Shown here in pieces: positions 8,004-16,848 of a stretch of DNA of 64,000 nt. Under the pieces are notes generated by a model. The model had not been told where the DNA came from. It was given only the letters and a program-made list of their open reading frames with translations, and made no database searches. This stretch comes from Bryobacterales bacterium (GTDB taxonomy: Bacteria; Acidobacteriota; Terriglobia; Bryobacterales; Bryobacteraceae): contig JADLDI010000081.1 of assembly GCA_020846745.1 (NCBI GenBank), positions 1 through 64,000 of the forward strand. The letters run 5' to 3'. The position numbers and the translations under genes are program-made. Numbering within the stretch: position 1 is the stretch's first letter; the number at the start of each line of letters is the position of its first letter.

Positions 8004-9352
8004 CAGTTGCGACCGGTTCCGGGCACTCCCGACGATGCCTTGCCGAGGCTCAGCTTGGCCTCGCGGGCACGCACAAAGGTGTCGAAGTCGGGCTTGGTAT
8101 CACGCAGGATTTCGACAATCGCCGGGCGGTCGACATTGGCCAGCGAGGTATAATCCTTCTCCAAAGTTTGGGCCGTAAGTACTTCGTGGAGACGGCGGTA
8201 GACGTATTCCTTCACCTGAAGCGGAAGGCTGTCGAACGCCTCTGTATAGACGATAAAGCTGAGGGGATACTTGAATAGCCGGCGCGTGAGGTCGAAGTCG
8301 CGGACAGAGCGTCCTTTCGAGTCGCGCGGACCACGGTCCGCGAACCGGCGCGTGAACTCAGACGATCCTTTTACCGGAGCTTCGAGCAACGCTTCATCTG
8401 TGAACAGTAAGTTCTTGACCAGCAACTCAGATCCGCCAAAGATCCGGCGTTTTGTTGAATCCGACCATTCGTCGAGCGGGCGGCCCAAAGCCTTGTTGAT
8501 GCCCTCCTGTTGCGAGAGGGCCAGCCGCGTTTCGTAGGCAACGCGAGTGATGAGATTGTGGACATGGTACTGATGCTCAAGCACCATAAGCGCCACAATA
8601 TCCGAGTGCTGCGAGGCATAGGGTGACAGGTCGACAAGCCCCTTTAGAGACATTCGGTTAGCGCCAGATTCCACATCTAATTTCTCGGGATTGTTCTTGT
8701 CCTTGATCCACACGTTTCCCATATGGCGTTGAGAACCATGTGTACCCGTGACAAACCAGCCGCCCCAGCGTTCTTTCATCGGGCTCGCATGAGTAGTGGT
8801 AAAGGAACCTGCCTGCAGCTGCGGGAAGCCCTCGGCATCGGGATAGACAGAGCGCACCATATGGCCGGGGATGCCCAAGGTACGCGGCGAGGCGTGACAC
8901 TGCAGACATTCGTCGTGCCGGACGAACTTTGGCTTGTCCGATTTTCGTTGGTCCATCGTGTAGAAGATGGCGCCTTTTACCGGATCTACCGAGGCAACTT
9001 CGAGCACTTCACCGTTTTGGACAAAGCCTAGATAGACGTCGTCGTTGAAATAGAGCGCCCGGGGCGCCCAGGGCGCGATGAGGCTTTGTTGGAAACTGGT
9101 TTTTGAGAACACCAGCACCTGCGATTCGACTGGAATGTTTAATTGCTTAAGTACTGAAAGTAAATAGCCTTGTGCTGAATCATAGTTTAACTTGATATCA
9201 CCGCTGTCGAGCTTCGTTTGCAGCCGCGCCACAGGGTCGTGCGCGGGCTGATTGTACCCGAGAGCTTCGTCTTCTACCGGCAGCACAAAGCTTCCCGAGA
9301 ACTGCGCAAGGGTAGGAACCGCAAGCAGGGCGGTCAATACTACGGATCTCAT
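8003..9352 (-). CDS. Periplasmic haem-c (CxxCH) protein, unknown function
   Basis: A 449-residue exported protein (signal peptide ending near LAQ, residue 17). It carries one c-type haem-binding motif, CLQCH, followed by a conserved stretch (GIPGHMVRS, later RWGGWFVTGTHG and HMGN). The aromatic/His pattern recalls a widespread family of c-haem proteins found in Acidobacteria, Planctomycetes and Bacteroidetes whose role is undefined. I can give no specific redox partner. It is translationally coupled (ATGA overlap) to the upstream Rrf2 regulator, implying that this regulator controls it, and a redox or nitrosative signal would fit. It ends against the terminator of the convergent operon. Confidence 0.8.
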   Translation of the reverse strand: MRSVVLTALLAVPTLAQFSGSFVLPVEDEALGYNQPAHDPVARLQTKLDSGDIKLNYDSAQGYLLSVLKQLNIPVESQVLVFSKTSFQQSLIAPWAPRALYFNDDVYLGFVQNGEVLEVASVDPVKGAIFYTMDQRKSDKPKFVRHDECLQCHASPRTLGIPGHMVRSVYPDAEGFPQLQAGSFTTTHASPMKERWGGWFVTGTHGSQRHMGNVWIKDKNNPEKLDVESGANRMSLKGLVDLSPYASQHSDIVALMVLEHQYHVHNLITRVAYETRLALSQQEGINKALGRPLDEWSDSTKRRIFGGSELLVKNLLFTDEALLEAPVKGSSEFTRRFADRGPRDSKGRSVRDFDLTRRLFKYPLSFIVYTEAFDSLPLQVKEYVYRRLHEVLTAQTLEKDYTSLANVDRPAIVEILRDTKPDFDTFVRAREAKLSLGKASSGVPGTGRN

Positions 9353-9789
9353 TGGCGCACCTCCGTGATGGCGTTGCAGAGTGGAACCGGCATGCCCGGC
9401 GTGTCCAGTAGTTCAGCGAGCGTCGATGAAGCGAGGGTACGCTCGATGAGTTCTAGTGCCTGGTCCATTTTCTTGTGAAGCGGGCAAAGCATGACGCTAT
9501 GAGCCTGGAGCCGCAAGGGACAGGAATCGATCCGTCGAATGGGATCCATTACATTTACTATATCCAGTATGCTGATGGTATTAGGAGGCTTAGCCATTTC
9601 CCAGCCACCATGTTTGCCGCGTGCGGCGGTGACAAACCGGGCGCGGCCGAGCTGCTGCAGAACCTTGGAAAGGTAGCCTGCGGGAACTTGTGTGTGTTCG
9701 GCAATGACCGCGGTGGTTTGTGGGGCGGGGTAGGTTTGAGCGAGGTAGGTTAAAGCGCGAAGGGCATACTCGGCGGTTTGAGAGAACAT
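9349..9789 (-). CDS. Rrf2-family transcriptional regulator
   Basis: A 146-residue regulator with an N-terminal winged helix (SQTAEYALRALTYLAQ, then a recognition helix near VPAGYLSKVLQQL and the wing GKHGGWEMAK). The effector region carries cysteines in CPLRLQAHSVMLCPLH, a pattern shared with an Rrf2 subgroup. A third Cys lies near the C-terminus. Known of the family: NsrR, IscR and relatives sense NO, Fe-S status or redox through such cysteines. Only two Cys lie in the loop (C-x11-C), so an NsrR-type cluster is not proven. It leads the two-gene operon with the haem protein and probably represses it. An inverted repeat sits 21-39 bp upstream of the start. Confidence 0.9.
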   Translation of the reverse strand: MFSQTAEYALRALTYLAQTYPAPQTTAVIAEHTQVPAGYLSKVLQQLGRARFVTAARGKHGGWEMAKPPNTISILDIVNVMDPIRRIDSCPLRLQAHSVMLCPLHKKMDQALELIERTLASSTLAELLDTPGMPVPLCNAITEVRQ

Positions 9790-9809
9790 AGTTTACTTCT
9801 GGATAGACA

Positions 9810-9828
9810 TGTCCAGTTTACGCGGACA
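9810..9828. promoter_or_regulatory. Candidate Rrf2 operator (inverted repeat)
   Basis: TGTCC-N9-GGACA forms a perfect inverted repeat, and its left arm overlaps the eight-base palindrome GACATGTC (9806-9813). It lies in the 126-bp gap between the divergent Rrf2 and NHL-propeller genes, just upstream of the Rrf2 start, where an autoregulatory operator is expected. Confidence 0.4.
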
Positions 9829-9915
9829 AACCACGTCAAGCAAGCAATTTCTACGTCGATCCAGAACCAAAGTTCTGCGCCAAATTGCGCCGTGTACGCG
9901 ACATAATGTATCCAG

Positions 9916-12906
9916 ATGATTCGAATCGGAGTGATGCCCCGGGTGGGGTGTGTGCTGACGGTTTTCGCAGCAATAGGCTTCGCGCAGCCACGGCTGAACG
10001 TGCCGGTCGGTTTAGTCGCGGTGGCTCCCTTGAACCCGCCGGTGGTGTATGCCGCGCCGGCGGCAGGCCTTGTGCGCGCGCAAATCCTTGAAAACAGCAA
10101 CATCAATTGGAAAGCGCTTTACCTGCGGCCGGCCGGATTCCGGCAGCCCTCCATCGGACAGTTGATCGTCGATGCCGCCGATCCAAAAGTGCTTTACGCC
10201 GGCACCGACCTGGACGACGGCGCCGTCTGGAAAACGACTGACGGCGGCGAAACATGGACAACAATGAACCAGGGCTTGCCTGTGGGGAACGGGGCGGTGA
10301 CCTATCTGATGCAGGTGCCGGCGTCGCCTAAGACGTTATACGCCTGGGTCGGCTCGGAGATCTATAAGACCACGAACGGCGGCGAAAGCTGGGCGGTGCG
10401 GGGCACCCTGCGGCCGAACGTAGTGGCTGTAGCCATCAGTCCGAGTAACCCGGCAATCATGTACTCTGCGCAGTCGAATGGGGTGTTTCGCAGTAACGCG
10501 GAGGGGGCGACCAATTCCTGGACCTTGGGAGCGAACCCTTTCACACTGCCCAACGCGGTAATCACCTCACTGGCTGTCGACACAAAGGACCCCAGCCTGG
10601 TGGTGGTGACGGCGGCGGGCAACGCTAGCGCGGGCGGAGTGTACTTCAGCTCAAACAGCGGAGACTCATTTAACCTGGTGCGGAACGATGCCCAGCGCGC
10701 GAGCATGTCGGGAGCCTTCTTCGGGGCGTGGGCGAGCCCAACGCAGCCGGGCCTGTTCTGGGCGGCGGCATCAGACGGCTCGGCATATCGGGTGGCGCCC
10801 ACCAGCCAGGCGTGGGCTTCATCAACAGTGTCGGGGAGCCGGCTCTACTGGATTGCGCCCAATCCGAAAAACCCAGCGAACATCTGGACCGCGACCGGTA
10901 GCGGGACGTACTATGTCAACGAAACGAACAGCCGCTGGACGTCCGGCTCCGGCGTGGTGCAGCCAACTCTGTCCGCGCCGTCGCTGCCCTACACCTTCCG
11001 GTTGCCGCCGAATGCGCAGGGTCGCCTGGACCTTCCACTGTCGGTAGTGGAGACGGACCAATGGGTGCTTCCGGTCCAGATGGCGGCGTCCAGTGACCGT
11101 TGGCTGAGCATCTCGAACACCGGGGCGACGACGCCCGCCGTGGTGCAGATCCGCATCGATACAGCGGGTATGGATGCGGGCACGTATGAAGGCTCGGTAC
11201 GGATCACGTCGGCGCAAGCCGCGAATGGAACGGTGCAGGTGCCGATCAAACTGGTGGTGGCGCCATCGGCGGAACAACGCGAGTACACGGCCGGCACCCT
11301 GGTGGGAACCGGGCAGGCAGGCCGGTTCGGCGATGGTGGTCCCGCGCGCCTGGCAGGATTATCGAACCCGGATTCCGTTGCGGTGGACCCGGACGGTAAC
11401 ATCCTGATAACCGATGCGGGCAACAGCAACGTGCGCAAGGTGAACCCAGCCGGTACGATCAGCCGGTTCGCGGGCACCACGGAAGCCAGTTACACAGGTG
11501 ACGATGGCCAGGCCGCGCTGACGGCCTTACGTACCCCGCGTGGCATTGCAGTGGACCCCACTTCGCGAGCGGCCTACCTGGTCGACAGCGGCAATAACCG
11601 AGTCCGCCGCGTTACTCCGGAAGGCGACCTGACGACGCTTGCCGTTCGGCAAGGCAGCATGCGTGGACTCGCCATCGATAGCCAGGGCAACCTCTACGTG
11701 GCCATTCCGGCCCTTCACGTGGTTGGGCGCATCACACCGGACGGAGACATCACCAGGTTCGCGGGCACAGGCCAGCCGGGTTACCGGAGCGATAATGTGC
11801 AAGCGAATCTCACGCGTCTGAGCGGGCCAACGGATGTGGCGGTGGATGCGCAGGGAAACGTGTACATTGCGGATACGGAAAACCATCGGATTCGCGTGGT
11901 TGGCAAAGACGGAAGAATCCGGACGATCGCCGGCACGGGCGTCCAGGGCTACCAGGGTGAAGGCCAGGCGGCCGACGTGGCGCTCTCGCGGCCAACCGGT
12001 GTGGCGGTTGATGGCGACGGAAACGTCTTCATTGCCGACACCGATAACCAGCGTATACGCTTGGTGGCGCCCGACGGGTCGATCCGGACGATTGCCGGGA
12101 CCGGCGCCGCCGGGTTCAGCGGAGACGGAGGTCCGGCCACGCAGGCGACGTTCCGCCAACCGGTCGACCTCGCTCTCGATGCGAACGGCAATATTTACGT
12201 CATCGATAATCAGAACCTGCGCGTGCGCCGCCTGGAAGCTCCGCCCAGTCCGACGATTTCCGGAACGATGGTGAACAGTGGCGACCAGACTGCCCGGCTC
12301 GCTCCCGGCAGTTTGTTCACGTTAACCGGCACGAACTTCGCTGGGGCGACGGTGAAGGCGGAGGGCGGGCCAAGCCTGACACTCGGGGCCACCGAGGTGC
12401 TGATCGAAGGCGAAGCCGTTCCGTTGCTGCTTGTATCACCCGCGCAGATCAACGGGATTATTCCTGCCACGCGAACCCCTGGCGAGGTGAAGGTGCAGGT
12501 GGTTGCTGATGGGGTGCGGGGCAGGACGTTTACAGTAACCCTGGCAACCTCCGCGCCGGCGTGGATGATGCTCGACTCGTCGCGCGTCATTGCCTTGAAT
12601 GAAGACGGGCAAACGAACAGCGTAGACCACCCGGCAATGGCCGGGTCGGTTTTGAAGCTCTATGCGACGGGCCTGGGCACGGGAACGGATGCGGTGCGGG
12701 TGCTGGCGGGCGAGGCGGACTTGGAGGTGCTCTCCACCGCCTCAGCCGAGGCTATGCCGGGTGTATCTGAGATTCAGGTCCGCGTGCCTGTTGAAGCCCC
12801 ATCAGGCGACCTGTGGCTCACGATCAGGGTGGGCGATGCCGTAGGCGGTACGGCTACCGTTTCGGTTATCGGAGCGGACGCGCCGCCTGCGCCGCCTGAG
12901 GAATAA
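9916..12906 (+). CDS. Secreted BNR/NHL-repeat protein with Solibacter C-terminal domain
   Basis: A 996-residue exported protein (signal peptide residues 1-23; the Met at residue 7 is an alternative start). Residues about 70-330 hold BNR/Ycf48-like repeats (TTDGGETWT, TTNGGESWA). Residues about 460-780 hold six NHL repeats of the type VAVDxxGNVYIADTxNHRIR, predicted to form a six-bladed propeller. The last 220 residues match the Solibacter C-terminal domain pattern (LAPGSLFTLTGTNFAG, then VSPAQINGIIP). Such proteins are thought to be surface or extracellular binding proteins; no enzymatic residues are visible. It stands alone between the Rrf2 operon and the convergent TssBC gene. Confidence 0.85.
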   Translation: MIRIGVMPRVGCVLTVFAAIGFAQPRLNVPVGLVAVAPLNPPVVYAAPAAGLVRAQILENSNINWKALYLRPAGFRQPSIGQLIVDAADPKVLYAGTDLDDGAVWKTTDGGETWTTMNQGLPVGNGAVTYLMQVPASPKTLYAWVGSEIYKTTNGGESWAVRGTLRPNVVAVAISPSNPAIMYSAQSNGVFRSNAEGATNSWTLGANPFTLPNAVITSLAVDTKDPSLVVVTAAGNASAGGVYFSSNSGDSFNLVRNDAQRASMSGAFFGAWASPTQPGLFWAAASDGSAYRVAPTSQAWASSTVSGSRLYWIAPNPKNPANIWTATGSGTYYVNETNSRWTSGSGVVQPTLSAPSLPYTFRLPPNAQGRLDLPLSVVETDQWVLPVQMAASSDRWLSISNTGATTPAVVQIRIDTAGMDAGTYEGSVRITSAQAANGTVQVPIKLVVAPSAEQREYTAGTLVGTGQAGRFGDGGPARLAGLSNPDSVAVDPDGNILITDAGNSNVRKVNPAGTISRFAGTTEASYTGDDGQAALTALRTPRGIAVDPTSRAAYLVDSGNNRVRRVTPEGDLTTLAVRQGSMRGLAIDSQGNLYVAIPALHVVGRITPDGDITRFAGTGQPGYRSDNVQANLTRLSGPTDVAVDAQGNVYIADTENHRIRVVGKDGRIRTIAGTGVQGYQGEGQAADVALSRPTGVAVDGDGNVFIADTDNQRIRLVAPDGSIRTIAGTGAAGFSGDGGPATQATFRQPVDLALDANGNIYVIDNQNLRVRRLEAPPSPTISGTMVNSGDQTARLAPGSLFTLTGTNFAGATVKAEGGPSLTLGATEVLIEGEAVPLLLVSPAQINGIIPATRTPGEVKVQVVADGVRGRTFTVTLATSAPAWMMLDSSRVIALNEDGQTNSVDHPAMAGSVLKLYATGLGTGTDAVRVLAGEADLEVLSTASAEAMPGVSEIQVRVPVEAPSGDLWLTIRVGDAVGGTATVSVIGADAPPAPPEE

Positions 12907-12913
12907 TCGACGC

Positions 12914-14188
12914 CTACTCCAGGCTCCAGCGGCCGATCAACCGCGCGCGCGCCACCGATTGGAAGTGCAGAATCCGCATCGCTGCGCTACCTTCTACCGG
13001 CACAATCGGGATCAGCCCATGCGCGGAGGCCGCCAGTGCGATGTCGCCCTGCAGGGTGTGTTCGGCGCAGGGATGCGCCACGGTGGCGTCGTCGTGCCGA
13101 TACCGATACTGCGGAAGCCGGTTGACATCGAGCAGGTAGCCTGGCTCGAACCGAAGTCCGTGCGACGCAAACAGGTCGCCCAACACTGCGCCACAAAGCC
13201 ACGCGGAGTTGGCCCAGCACAAACCTTTCGCCGCCGGGTGACGCTCGATCTCCTCGAAATCCACCAATTCGCAGGCATCGCCCGAAGAGCCATAGGGTTG
13301 CCGGCATAAAAACCGCGGGTAAGCGAGAGCGATCCAATTGGCGGCAGCGGTTTCCTGAAATTCGCGCCATGCCGCCGGACACTGGTCAGACCAGGCGGGG
13401 GGATCGGCTACCGCTCCGGCGATCACCGGTGCCCCGGCATGTTTGCCGATGCGGCCCAAGCGGTGCAGAATCGCGAGGTCCTCGATTGTCGGCCCGAAAT
13501 CGAAGTCGGCCAGAATCAGTGAGTACGGCTGATCGGCTGCAACCAGTTGATAGAGTGCGGTGTCCTGCAGGTCGCGATCGGCCAACAGGTCCGCGTCGAG
13601 TTCGTCGCGCGAGATGTCGATCAGCTCCAGGCGAATTCCGGGCGCGCCGGCCAACCGGTGTGTGAGCAGTTCCAGGCCGCGCCATGTGGCTTCGAGCCGC
13701 TGAAACTCGGGGTGGTGGAGCAGGGCACGAAGCCGTGCGGTGATTTCCGGCGAACCGCAGCGCTTATCCGCCACGGGCGGGGGTTCCGGTGAGATGGCCG
13801 GCTCAATCAACCGGCGCAGGTACTGCGTAAACTCGTCATCGGGCGGAAGGGGCGCCGGGCGCGGGCCCAGATCTTCAAACGCCGGGGAAAAGGCCCAAAG
13901 CCGGTCGGGGTGGAAATCGCGCAGGTACCGGAAGTGGAGCGGAACCGTACGCTCGCCCAACGGCAGCGTCAATGAAGGTTCCAGCATGGCGACGACGCTG
14001 TCGAGCAGCTCGCGGTCGACAATATGCGCCCGGCGTTCCGACGCAACGCGGAAAGCTGCGGAATGCCCCCGAAAATGGCCGACAATCGCGATCCGGTGCA
14101 AATCCTCAACCGGAATATCAATGGCGAGCGGCTTGGGCTGTACATCCAGGAGAACGGAAGGGAGTGAGGAGGTGGGAGCAATCGGCAT
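12914..14188 (-). CDS. Type VI secretion contractile sheath protein, TssB-TssC fusion
   Basis: A 424-residue sheath protein. Residues about 20-125 resemble TssB (small sheath subunit): a short strand pair, VDRELLDSVVAML, then the diagnostic LRDFHPDRLW. Residues about 165-424 are TssC: HHPEFQRLEATWRGLELL near 177-195, IEDLAILHRLGRIG, and the SAWLCGAVLGDLF core. Known of the family: TssB and TssC co-polymerise into the contractile tube around Hcp. Fusion in one chain, at a total length barely that of TssC alone, indicates a compact variant. It is the last gene of the leftward T6SS set (kinase, PAAR, TssK, TssBC). No ClpV, Hcp, VgrG, TssF/G or TssL/M is in the window. Confidence 0.82.
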   Translation of the reverse strand: MPIAPTSSLPSVLLDVQPKPLAIDIPVEDLHRIAIVGHFRGHSAAFRVASERRAHIVDRELLDSVVAMLEPSLTLPLGERTVPLHFRYLRDFHPDRLWAFSPAFEDLGPRPAPLPPDDEFTQYLRRLIEPAISPEPPPVADKRCGSPEITARLRALLHHPEFQRLEATWRGLELLTHRLAGAPGIRLELIDISRDELDADLLADRDLQDTALYQLVAADQPYSLILADFDFGPTIEDLAILHRLGRIGKHAGAPVIAGAVADPPAWSDQCPAAWREFQETAAANWIALAYPRFLCRQPYGSSGDACELVDFEEIERHPAAKGLCWANSAWLCGAVLGDLFASHGLRFEPGYLLDVNRLPQYRYRHDDATVAHPCAEHTLQGDIALAASAHGLIPIVPVEGSAAMRILHFQSVARARLIGRWSLE

Positions 14189-14337
14189 GGAGGGTTGGCC
14201 GGTCCTGGAAGTAGTCGGTCACCGGAAGAGAAAAGACGATCATACGCGATTCGCCGCCCGCGGTGCAGAACGTGGTCGAGAAAGACGCGAACACGCGAAG
14301 CTGAATCGTGGCTACAATGTGCATTGGTCAAACCGAC

Positions 14338-14778
14338 ATGGACGACGTGATTTCTCAATATCAACGGTGGAAAGAACAGGGTGAAGGACTGCGCTCGAAG
14401 GCGAAGCAGGCCATGGAAACGCGGTTCCACCAGCTTCTGGTCGAAGCGATCCGGATTGCGGAAGAATACAAGGTGGACTTCGGCGGTACGTTGAAACCGC
14501 CGGTCCAGGTGACGGCATTCCGTTACAAACCGGGTGCAAAAGGTAAGGGCAAGAAGGTGGCTGCCAAGTCCAAACCCGGCTCCGCGCCTGCCCCTGCCCC
14601 GGTGGTGGCGGCGGCGCCGGCCGCGCCAAGCGCGAAGACCATCGCTTTAGAGAAGAAACTGGCGCAGGCCAGGAAAAAGCTGGAAACAGCGAAGGCGGCC
14701 GGACAGCCGACGCGCAACCTGGAAGATCGCGTTTACGAGATCGAAGACGAGTTGCGTCTAAGCACCGGCGGCGCCTGA
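14338..14778 (+). CDS. Hypothetical helical protein with Lys/Ala/Pro-rich linker
   Basis: A 146-residue protein of unknown function, encoded opposite to the T6SS genes on both sides. The chosen start (MDDVISQYQRWKEQ) follows a possible TACAAT -10 by 19 bp; the frame extends 30 bases upstream. Residues 1-55 form an amphipathic helical region. Residues 65-105 are a basic, low-complexity Lys-Gly then Ala-Pro linker. The C-terminal 40 residues are a predicted coiled coil (ALEKKLAQARKKLETAK). The basic linker resembles those of nucleoid-associated proteins, but no named DNA-binding domain is recognisable. Position within the T6SS locus may be coincidental. Confidence 0.65.
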   Translation: MDDVISQYQRWKEQGEGLRSKAKQAMETRFHQLLVEAIRIAEEYKVDFGGTLKPPVQVTAFRYKPGAKGKGKKVAAKSKPGSAPAPAPVVAAAPAAPSAKTIALEKKLAQARKKLETAKAAGQPTRNLEDRVYEIEDELRLSTGGA

Positions 14779-14799
14779 AGCCGCCCAGGACGTCAGTAA

Positions 14800-16155
14800 C
14801 TACCCCGCCTGCGGCAGCAAGATCACCAATTCCAACTGTGGATTCGGAAACTCCGCCGGCACATAGGCCGCGACGTTGCGCGCACGGCTGATCGCTTCCC
14901 AGGCCCCGCCGCTCTGGCTGAGGCTGAAATAGTGATAATTCAGCTTCACGGGGATGGCCGCGGGCGGGCTCGGCATGTACGTGAGCGGAACCCCCGGCAA
15001 TGCGCGTTGTACCAAGTGCTCAATCAAGTCCGCGGAGCACAGTTTGATCAGGTGCGGCGTCCTACTGATGACTTCGCCGGCGCCTGTATCGGCGCTTACC
15101 GCCAGATACATGCGTGTGTTTTTCAGATACTCTTCGCGATCGATCGACGCTGCATAGATACTTGGTTGAACCAATTTCAGCGGCAGCGCCACGAAGTTGC
15201 TGGGTACGACGGTTTCAAGCAACAGGCGAAGTTTGTCGTCGAGGTCAGTAAAACAGGCGCCCAGGTTGTCGTGGTCGTAACGCGGCAAATCCCGCGGGTG
15301 GACTTTGGTCGAGAAGGCCGTCAACGATCCAGCCAGCGAAAGCATGGCGGCGTACAGGTCTTCCGGGTGCTGGCCTTTGCTCTCGTAGAGGTGGCGGAAC
15401 ACCGGTAACGCTCCGTTGACGCTGTACAGCAGCCAGAAGCCGGCGATATCGGAACTGGTGAAATCGGCCAGACTCTGGTTGCGGTGACGGCGCGAACCCG
15501 ATAATTCGCTACTCTTGGCGGCGAGAATCTCCACCAGGCGCCGCACAATGGAGACGAGATAATCGTTCGCGCCCAGGTCGAGCAGCGGCGGCAGGAAGTG
15601 GCGCTCGAGTTCGAACAGGCCCGCCGGCGTTTTCTTTACGCGTCCAATGCGCAATGTCGAATGCCCGTCGAGTTTCTCGCCTTCAACGAGCAGGCGAAAG
15701 TTTTTGCGAGCCACCATCACCGGCTTTTCCGCCTGGCCTGTGTTCTCGTCGCGGAACATCTCCACTTCCGCGCGGTACCGGCTTTCCGTCTCACGTACGC
15801 CGCCGCCAATGTTCAGACCCTTCTCACGATAGTGTGGGACGGCCAGGTATACATCGAGCGATTCCTGCTCGACGTTGAACTGATCGGCGACGGCACGGGG
15901 CGGCGGCGGAGCGTCCGATACGGGAATATCGAACAACAACCCGTCCGGCAGAATGCCCGAGGCTTCGGCCACCGAGAGGGTGCCCGATGCTAAAGCCTGT
16001 TGGTCGACGCGGAGCATGCGGAACCCCCAGGGCCGGAAATTCAGCGCCTGCATCTGGAATTGCAGCGAGTCTTCGAGGTAGCGGTCCTGCGCCTGCAGGT
16101 ACTGCGGATTCAGGAATGTGCCTTTCGCCCAAATGACAGGCTCTAAAAGCGGCAT
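14800..16155 (-). CDS. tssK: Type VI secretion baseplate subunit TssK
   Basis: A 451-residue protein with the TssK pattern. The N-terminus reads VIWAKGTFLNPQYLQAQDRY (family: V-x-W-x-G-x-x-L-x-PQHFQ-x-QDRYLE), followed by L-x-PWGF and the LPDGLLFDIP strand. The C-terminal domain ends in a beta-rich region (LNYHYFSLSQSG-x-W). Known of the family: TssK trimers link the baseplate (TssF/G, VgrG) to the TssL/M membrane complex. It is preceded by the PAAR gene (48-bp gap) and followed, across one opposite-strand gene, by the TssBC sheath gene. Confidence 0.88.
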   Translation of the reverse strand: MPLLEPVIWAKGTFLNPQYLQAQDRYLEDSLQFQMQALNFRPWGFRMLRVDQQALASGTLSVAEASGILPDGLLFDIPVSDAPPPPRAVADQFNVEQESLDVYLAVPHYREKGLNIGGGVRETESRYRAEVEMFRDENTGQAEKPVMVARKNFRLLVEGEKLDGHSTLRIGRVKKTPAGLFELERHFLPPLLDLGANDYLVSIVRRLVEILAAKSSELSGSRRHRNQSLADFTSSDIAGFWLLYSVNGALPVFRHLYESKGQHPEDLYAAMLSLAGSLTAFSTKVHPRDLPRYDHDNLGACFTDLDDKLRLLLETVVPSNFVALPLKLVQPSIYAASIDREEYLKNTRMYLAVSADTGAGEVISRTPHLIKLCSADLIEHLVQRALPGVPLTYMPSPPAAIPVKLNYHYFSLSQSGGAWEAISRARNVAAYVPAEFPNPQLELVILLPQAG

Positions 16156-16203
16156 GGGACACCAAAGTAGCAGGATCAGCGGTACTGCGGCAAGGTTTTG
16201 GGG

Positions 16204-16506
16204 CTACCCGCCGATGAGGACGGTCGGCATACCGGCGACGATGGTGCCACCGTGGGCGGTCATATCGAGAATGCGGGCAGCAGGCAGTTTGTTAATCAAG
16301 ACGGTCATCGAACCCTTCACGATCACATCAGGCGGCCCTACGCAAACGCAGCGATCGGTAACGCGTGCAGCGGGTAATTTGCCGACCAGGACGGTAATTG
16401 CGCAGGGCGGAATGATCGGTCCACCGACGTGCGGGATGGGTGGTACGCCAGGCGTAACCATGGGGCAAACGTGCATGTCGGAAACGCGTGCAGCCGGAAA
16501 GCCCAT
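16204..16506 (-). CDS. PAAR-domain spike-tip protein
   Basis: A 100-residue PAAR protein beginning MGFPAARVSDMHVCP, the typical N-terminus of stand-alone PAAR proteins. It continues with the metal-binding His/Cys set spread over repeated PAAR strands (KLPAARVTDRCVC, KLPAARILDMTAHGG). Known of the family: the cone-shaped tip of the VgrG spike in type VI secretion. The frame remains open to 16572, but the extra 22 residues lack family similarity and run up to the edge of a degraded repeat, so I choose the internal Met. No toxin extension is present, so it is a bare tip. VgrG is not in the window. Confidence 0.82.
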   Translation of the reverse strand: MGFPAARVSDMHVCPMVTPGVPPIPHVGGPIIPPCAITVLVGKLPAARVTDRCVCVGPPDVIVKGSMTVLINKLPAARILDMTAHGGTIVAGMPTVLIGG

Positions 16507-16567
16507 GCGGTCGAGTATTTCATACGACGTGTCGACGACGCAACAGCATACAAAGCCGCGGGTGGGC

Positions 16568-16848
16568 GACACAGAAATGGAGGATCTTGAGGATGGGTGG
16601 TTTGTGGCCGGTTAAGCGGATTAACGTTTAACCATGTTGGAAGTGGGATCGAAATTGGGTTCGTTCCGCACGGATTGTGGCAGGGCGGTCTGGTAGCCGA
16701 TTTTGGCGCGGGTCTGTTCGGGTGGGGGAGTTCGTTTCGCAAAGCGTTGAATTGTAAGGACATAGTGCTTCGGGAGGGGCGGTGGGCCCGCGCGCTTACG
16801 GTTGCGGTTTTGTTTCCAGAGTTGGGCGGGGGAGTTCGTTTCGCAAAT
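16568..16848 (-). pseudogene. Second degraded copy of the dispersed family
   Basis: Read on the minus strand this stretch carries the same blocks as 600-940. They are TTTGCGAAACGAACTCC (twice, at 16724-16743 and 16828-16847), the AAAATCGGCTACCAGACCGCC block, GTGCGGAACGAACCCAATT, GTTAAACGTTAATC and GGCCACAAACCAC. The middle of the family gene is missing and the TTTGCGAAACG block is duplicated, so the copy is deleted and rearranged. It fills the whole gap between the kinase stop codon and the PAAR gene; one arm begins one base from the kinase stop. No intact reading frame remains. Confidence 0.6.
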
